DNA of 64,000 nucleotides, from NCBI RefSeq assembly GCF_014385165.1, contig NZ_JACRTF010000001.1, positions 4,402,001-4,466,000 on the forward strand, written 5' to 3'. The position numbers and the translations under genes are program-made. The notes under the pieces are model-generated. The model was not told the origin of the DNA. It did not search any database and saw nothing but the letters and a program-made list of their open reading frames with translations. This DNA comes from Jilunia laotingensis (lineage in GTDB: Bacteria > Bacteroidota > Bacteroidia > Bacteroidales > Bacteroidaceae). Positions within the stretch are counted from its first letter, which is position 1; each line of letters starts with the position of its first letter. Shown here piece by piece: positions 60,359-64,000 of the stretch.

Positions 60359-62350
60359 ATGAAAACCAACTTAAGTTCTCAAATCACTCTCAACAGGGTC
60401 TCCCCCAGATACTACAGACCAGAGAATGCTTTTGAACGGTCGGTTCTGACCCGACTTGAAAAAATCCCTACAGACATTTACGAATCTGTTGAGGAAGGTG
60501 CAAACCACATAGCATGTGAAATAGCACAGGTAATCCGTGACAAGCAAAAAGCAGGACGTTTCTGCGTACTGGCACTCCCCGGAGGGAATTCACCTCGTAA
60601 CGTATATTCCGAATTGATCCGTATGCACAAAGAGGAAGGATTGAGCTTCCGCAATGTCATCGTCTTCAACATGTATGAATATTATCCGCTAGCTTCCGAA
60701 GCTATCAACAGTAATTTCAATGCTTTGAAAGAGATGTTGCTCGATCATGTAGATATCGACAAGCAGAACGTATTTACTCCGGACGGGACAATTGCCAAAG
60801 ACACAATATTCGAATATTGCCGTCTTTACGAACAACGCATTGAAAGTTTCGGTGGCATCGACATTGCACTGCTGGGTATCGGTCGTGTAGGTAACATTGC
60901 TTTTAACGAACCGGGATCACGCCTGAATTCAACGACCCGCTTGATTTTATTGGATAGCGGATCACGCAATGAAGCTTCCAAAATATTCGGAACAATCGAA
61001 AATACTCCGATCAGTTCTATTACAATGGGAGTCTCAACCATATTGGGAGCAAAGAAAATCTATCTTTTGGCATGGGGTGAAGACAAAGCAAGCATGATCA
61101 AAGAGTGCGTAGAAGGTGCCATCACGGACACAATACCTGCATCTTATCTGCAAACTCACAATAATGCTCATGTAGCCATCGACCTTTCTGCAGCCAGCAA
61201 CTTGACTCGTATTCAACGCCCTTGGTTGGTAACTTCCTGCGAATGGAATGATAAACTGATCCGTAGTGCAATAGTTTGGTTATGCCAGCTTACCGGGAAA
61301 CCGATCCTGAAACTAACAAATAAGGATTACAATGAGAATGGCTTGAGTGAGCTACTGGCTCTTTTCGGTTCGGCATATAATGTAAATATCAAAATATTTA
61401 ACGATTTGCAGCACACCATTACAGGATGGCCCGGTGGCAAACCGAATGCAGACGACACTTATCGTCCTGAACGTGCCAAACCATTTCCGAAACGTGTCGT
61501 CGTGTTCTCTCCTCATCCTGATGACGATGTTATCTCTATGGGCGGAACAATCCGTCGACTGGTAGAACAGAAACATGAGGTGCATGTGGCTTACGAGACA
61601 TCAGGTAATATTGCGGTAGGTGATGAAGAAGTAATCCGATTCCTGCATTTCATCAACGGTTTCAACCAGATATTCAATAACAGTGAAGACCAGATTATCA
61701 ATGATAAATACATTGAAATCCGCAAATATCTCAAAGAGAAGAAAGACGGAGACATGGATTCACGTGATATTCTGACCATAAAAGGATTGATTCGCCGTGG
61801 CGAAGCCCGTACAGCCTGTACTTACAATAACATTCCTCTGGATCGTGTCCATTTCCTCGATTTACCGTTCTATGAAACAGGGAGAATTCAAAAGAATCCG
61901 ATCAGTGAAGCCGATGTTGAGATTGTCCGCAACCTGTTGCGTGAAGTGAAACCTCATCAGATATTTGTAGCAGGTGATCTCGCTGACCCACATGGTACTC
62001 ACCGTGTTTGTACGGATGCCGTATTTGCCGCTATTGATCTGGAAAAAGAAGAAGGAGCAAAATGGTTGAAAGACTGCCGCATCTGGATGTACCGAGGCGC
62101 ATGGGCCGAATGGGAAATTGAGAATATAGAAATGGCAGTACCTATCAGTCCGGAAGAACTTCGTGCAAAACGCAATTCTATCCTGAAGCATCAGTCTCAA
62201 ATGGAAAGCGCACCATTCCTAGGCAATGACGAACGTTTGTTCTGGCAACGCAGTGAAGACCGTAATCGGGGTACAGCCGCATTATACGACAATTTGGGTC
62301 TGGCATCTTACGAAGCAATGGAAGCTTTCGTAGAGTACGTTCCCCTATAA
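60359..62350 (+). CDS. NagB-like (glucosamine-6-phosphate deaminase-like) domain fused to PIG-L deacetylase
   Basis: A 663-residue fusion. The N-terminal half (about 30-290) is homologous to glucosamine-6-phosphate deaminase NagB (LPGGNSPRNVYSELIRMHKE, GIGRVGNIAFNEPGSRLNS). However, the positions equal to E. coli NagB Asp72, Asp141 and His143 are Tyr (FNMYEY), Val and Asn, leaving only the Glu of FNEP. The deaminase part is thus probably inactive. The C-terminal half (about 380-640) is a PIG-L/LmbE zinc deacetylase with FSPHPDDDVISMGG and the second zinc motif DPHGTHRVCTDAV. It may deacetylate an amino-sugar compound sensed by the first domain; substrate unknown. Confidence 0.85.
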   Translation: MKTNLSSQITLNRVSPRYYRPENAFERSVLTRLEKIPTDIYESVEEGANHIACEIAQVIRDKQKAGRFCVLALPGGNSPRNVYSELIRMHKEEGLSFRNVIVFNMYEYYPLASEAINSNFNALKEMLLDHVDIDKQNVFTPDGTIAKDTIFEYCRLYEQRIESFGGIDIALLGIGRVGNIAFNEPGSRLNSTTRLILLDSGSRNEASKIFGTIENTPISSITMGVSTILGAKKIYLLAWGEDKASMIKECVEGAITDTIPASYLQTHNNAHVAIDLSAASNLTRIQRPWLVTSCEWNDKLIRSAIVWLCQLTGKPILKLTNKDYNENGLSELLALFGSAYNVNIKIFNDLQHTITGWPGGKPNADDTYRPERAKPFPKRVVVFSPHPDDDVISMGGTIRRLVEQKHEVHVAYETSGNIAVGDEEVIRFLHFINGFNQIFNNSEDQIINDKYIEIRKYLKEKKDGDMDSRDILTIKGLIRRGEARTACTYNNIPLDRVHFLDLPFYETGRIQKNPISEADVEIVRNLLREVKPHQIFVAGDLADPHGTHRVCTDAVFAAIDLEKEEGAKWLKDCRIWMYRGAWAEWEIENIEMAVPISPEELRAKRNSILKHQSQMESAPFLGNDERLFWQRSEDRNRGTAALYDNLGLASYEAMEAFVEYVPL

Positions 62351-62371
62351 ATATTTAGTAAATAAATCATA

Positions 62372-62412
62372 AAGAAGAGTAGAGAGTGACGAACTCTTTA
62401 CTCTTCTTTTGT
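62372..62412 (+). terminator. Intrinsic terminator
   Basis: AAGAAGAGTAGAGAG (62372-62386) pairs with 62394-62408 (one G-U), a seven-base loop, then TTGTT. It ends the fusion-gene transcript 22 bases past the stop. Confidence 0.75.
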
Positions 62413-62435
62413 TAATATGCTAAAGACAGATATAT

Positions 62436-63161
62436 ATGAAACAAGAAAATACAAATGAACGGCTGCTCCCAATGACCGGAGCATATAACATGAGAGACTT
62501 GGGCGGTTACAAAAATATAGAAGGCAACCATGTAAAGAGAAATACTTTTATCCGTTCGGATGATTTGGGCAACCTGACAATTACCGACCTTGAATATTTA
62601 GCACATTTACCACTTCGCACTGTCATTGATTTCAGAGGTGAAGAAGAAAAGCGTTCCACACCGGATCGTCTTCCTGAAACCGTTTCAAAATACATCCAAC
62701 TACCTATTGAAGCTGGTGACATAAGTGATATAGCCCGTTCTGACAAAAACGACATGGCAACTGTTATGGAGCAAGTTTATGGATATATCATCCGAAATCA
62801 ACAAAGTACCTATAGCGAGTTTTTCAAAATCATTTCAGTCAATAAGAACACTCCCCTTCTTTTTCATTGCTCGGCAGGAAAAGACAGGACAGGCATAGCA
62901 GCCGCACTTTTGCTTTCAGCCCTTGGCGTTGACCGAAAAACGGTTATTGAGGATTATATGTTGTCTGCCAAGCATATTCCCCAGAAATATGAATTTATCA
63001 CAAAGGCGCATCCGGAACTGAAGCCGTTAGTCACGGTTAAAAAAGAATATATCGAGACCGCTTTTCACGTAATGGATAAAGAATACGGAGGGGTAGAGAA
63101 CTATCTGGTTAATAACCTTGGAGCCGATATTAAAAAACTGCGTGAATTATATACGGAATAA
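62436..63161 (+). CDS. Tyrosine/serine protein phosphatase (Y_phosphatase3-like)
   Basis: A 241-residue cytoplasmic phosphatase of the Cys-based family. The P-loop is LLFHCSAGKDRTGIAAALLL (HCxxxxxR), and the N-terminal TGAYNMRDLGGYKN segment matches the bacterial Tyr/Ser phosphatase and phosphoinositide-phosphatase family. The conserved VIDFRGEEEKRSTPDR acid loop is present. It has no signal peptide. It follows the terminator of the preceding gene by 24 bases; no promoter box was recognised. Confidence 0.88.
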   Translation: MKQENTNERLLPMTGAYNMRDLGGYKNIEGNHVKRNTFIRSDDLGNLTITDLEYLAHLPLRTVIDFRGEEEKRSTPDRLPETVSKYIQLPIEAGDISDIARSDKNDMATVMEQVYGYIIRNQQSTYSEFFKIISVNKNTPLLFHCSAGKDRTGIAAALLLSALGVDRKTVIEDYMLSAKHIPQKYEFITKAHPELKPLVTVKKEYIETAFHVMDKEYGGVENYLVNNLGADIKKLRELYTE

Positions 63162-63173
63162 CGGAAATTACTC

Positions 63174-63181
63174 TATTTTTG
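63174..63181 (+). promoter_or_regulatory. -7 box (TATTTTTG)
   Basis: Exact TAnnTTTG 49 bases before the ATG at 63231. Confidence 0.5.
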
Positions 63182-63230
63182 CACACGTGATATCCCATCC
63201 GTAGGAGATCGTCAAACAAGACCGGAGTTT

Positions 63231-64000
63231 ATGAGAAAACTATATTTATTCCTTTTGTTTCTGGTCGCAGGAACGAATTTGCTATTCGCACAGGCTATTG
63301 AGAAGAATGTAGAAGAACGATTGAATGAATTCTTCAGCAATTATACTTCCGCTTTTGCAAAAATCAATCCACCCTCTTTGAAGAGTATAAACATCGATTT
63401 TGAACGAAAACAACTAAGAATCGATGCTTCGGAAAGTTTTGCCTACCAACCGTTTTTACCGGAAACGGTAGAGGCTATCTATGAGCAAATAGAGAATCTC
63501 CTACCCGGTCCCGTCCGTTTCTTCAGAGTTACGGTTTATGCCGATGGCAGACCTATAGAAGATCTTGTGCCCAATGCTTATCGTAAAAAGAAAAAAGACA
63601 AAGATCGTCTTTCATTAAATATCGATTACAAAGGCAGTCCGTGGGTAAAGAATATCTCCCGTCCTTACGAAATATCCAAAGGGTTACAAAATAGGCATAT
63701 CGCCCTGTGGCAAAGTCACGGACAATATTTTAAGAATGATAAAGGGGAATGGGGCTGGCAACGTCCCCGGCTGTTCTGTACAACAGAAGATTTGTTTACC
63801 CAGTCTTTTATTCTTCCTTATGTAATTCCTATGTTGGAAAATGCAGGGGCTAACGTTTTCACTCCCCGGGAACGGGATACACAGAAAAATGAAGTGATCG
63901 TAGACAATGACACCAAAAACGGTTCTATATATCTGGAAATGAAAAGCCGGAAAGCTCGTTGGGCAACAGCGGACGGAAAAGGTTTTGCACAAAAGAAACG
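63231..64000 (+). CDS. Secreted golvesin/amidase-like protein (3' end outside window)
   Basis: A reading frame open from ATG 63231 to the window end (256 residues seen). It has a signal peptide (ending LLFAQ). A lipid-free N-terminal domain (about 25-125) is followed by ALWQSHGQYFKNDKGEWGWQ, LFCTTEDLFTQSFILPYVIP and MLENAGANVFTPRERD. This series is typical of the about 1000-residue Bacteroides proteins labelled 'golvesin C-terminal-like' or 'xanthan lyase', in which it forms an N-acetylmuramoyl-L-alanine amidase-like fold. The function is inferred from that family only; the zinc ligands and C-terminal domains are outside the window. Confidence 0.6.
   Translation, partial: MRKLYLFLLFLVAGTNLLFAQAIEKNVEERLNEFFSNYTSAFAKINPPSLKSINIDFERKQLRIDASESFAYQPFLPETVEAIYEQIENLLPGPVRFFRVTVYADGRPIEDLVPNAYRKKKKDKDRLSLNIDYKGSPWVKNISRPYEISKGLQNRHIALWQSHGQYFKNDKGEWGWQRPRLFCTTEDLFTQSFILPYVIPMLENAGANVFTPRERDTQKNEVIVDNDTKNGSIYLEMKSRKARWATADGKGFAQKK

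Noticed and set aside
1..64000. tRNA, rRNA or intact insertion sequences
   Set aside because: No tRNA-like cloverleaf, rRNA segment or complete transposase gene with terminal repeats was recognised by eye.

Overview
The window is a chromosomal segment of a Bacteroidales bacterium, most likely a human-gut Bacteroides. The evidence is the recurrent -7 box TAnnTTTG (sometimes with TTTG or TTG about 20 nt upstream), a PPi-dependent phosphofructokinase, 2-oxoacid:ferredoxin oxidoreductase, fimbrillin-type pili, and secreted proteins with choice-of-anchor J and Por-like C-terminal domains. No rRNA, tRNA or CRISPR-Cas was seen.

Layout. 0-4.4 kb: the end of a 2-oxoacid:ferredoxin oxidoreductase operon, a porin-like barrel and a periplasmic solute-binding protein. 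4.4-12.9 kb: an accessory island. It holds a promoter-terminator pair that may encode a small RNA, a 22-bp tandem array, remnants of a mobile element (HTH protein, tyrosine recombinase with an internal deletion), and a four-gene fimbrial operon (DUF3575, DUF5119, two fimbrillins). A recombinase pseudogene with in-frame stops closes the island. The 185-bp segment between the first recombinase and the fimbrial operon is bounded by perfect 16-bp inverted repeats. It carries a promoter that points away from the pili, so it looks like an invertible phase switch captured OFF. 13-17 kb: an oxidoreductase, then a sigma/anti-sigma operon with two envelope proteins. 16.9-29.1 kb (minus strand): flavodoxin and a 2-oxoacid dehydrogenase system (fused E1, E2, lipoate ligase, E3), split by a block holding cytochrome c nitrite reductase, a sensor kinase and an Rpn-type nuclease.

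29.4-42.0 kb (minus strand): six large secreted proteins, most with fibronectin-like and choice-of-anchor J modules and with C-termini resembling type IX sorting domains. 42.6-50 kb: guanine deaminase, a FadL-type barrel, a Gly/Ser/Arg-rich secreted protein, PrmA, GH25 lysozyme and PPi-phosphofructokinase. 50.2-56 kb: a tripartite RND efflux operon. 56.2-64 kb: a patatin/barrel fusion (type Vd secretion), an acyltransferase, an omega-amidase, a NagB-like/PIG-L fusion, a tyrosine phosphatase and the start of a secreted amidase/golvesin-like protein.

The two most interesting structures are the putative invertible fimbrial promoter (6449-6633) and a class of short intergenic tandem arrays. These arrays occur at 4.6, 21.6 and 50.0-50.2 kb, have unrelated sequences, and share one design: a conserved 14-bp core plus an 8-9 bp variable spacer, giving a strict 22 or 23 bp period.
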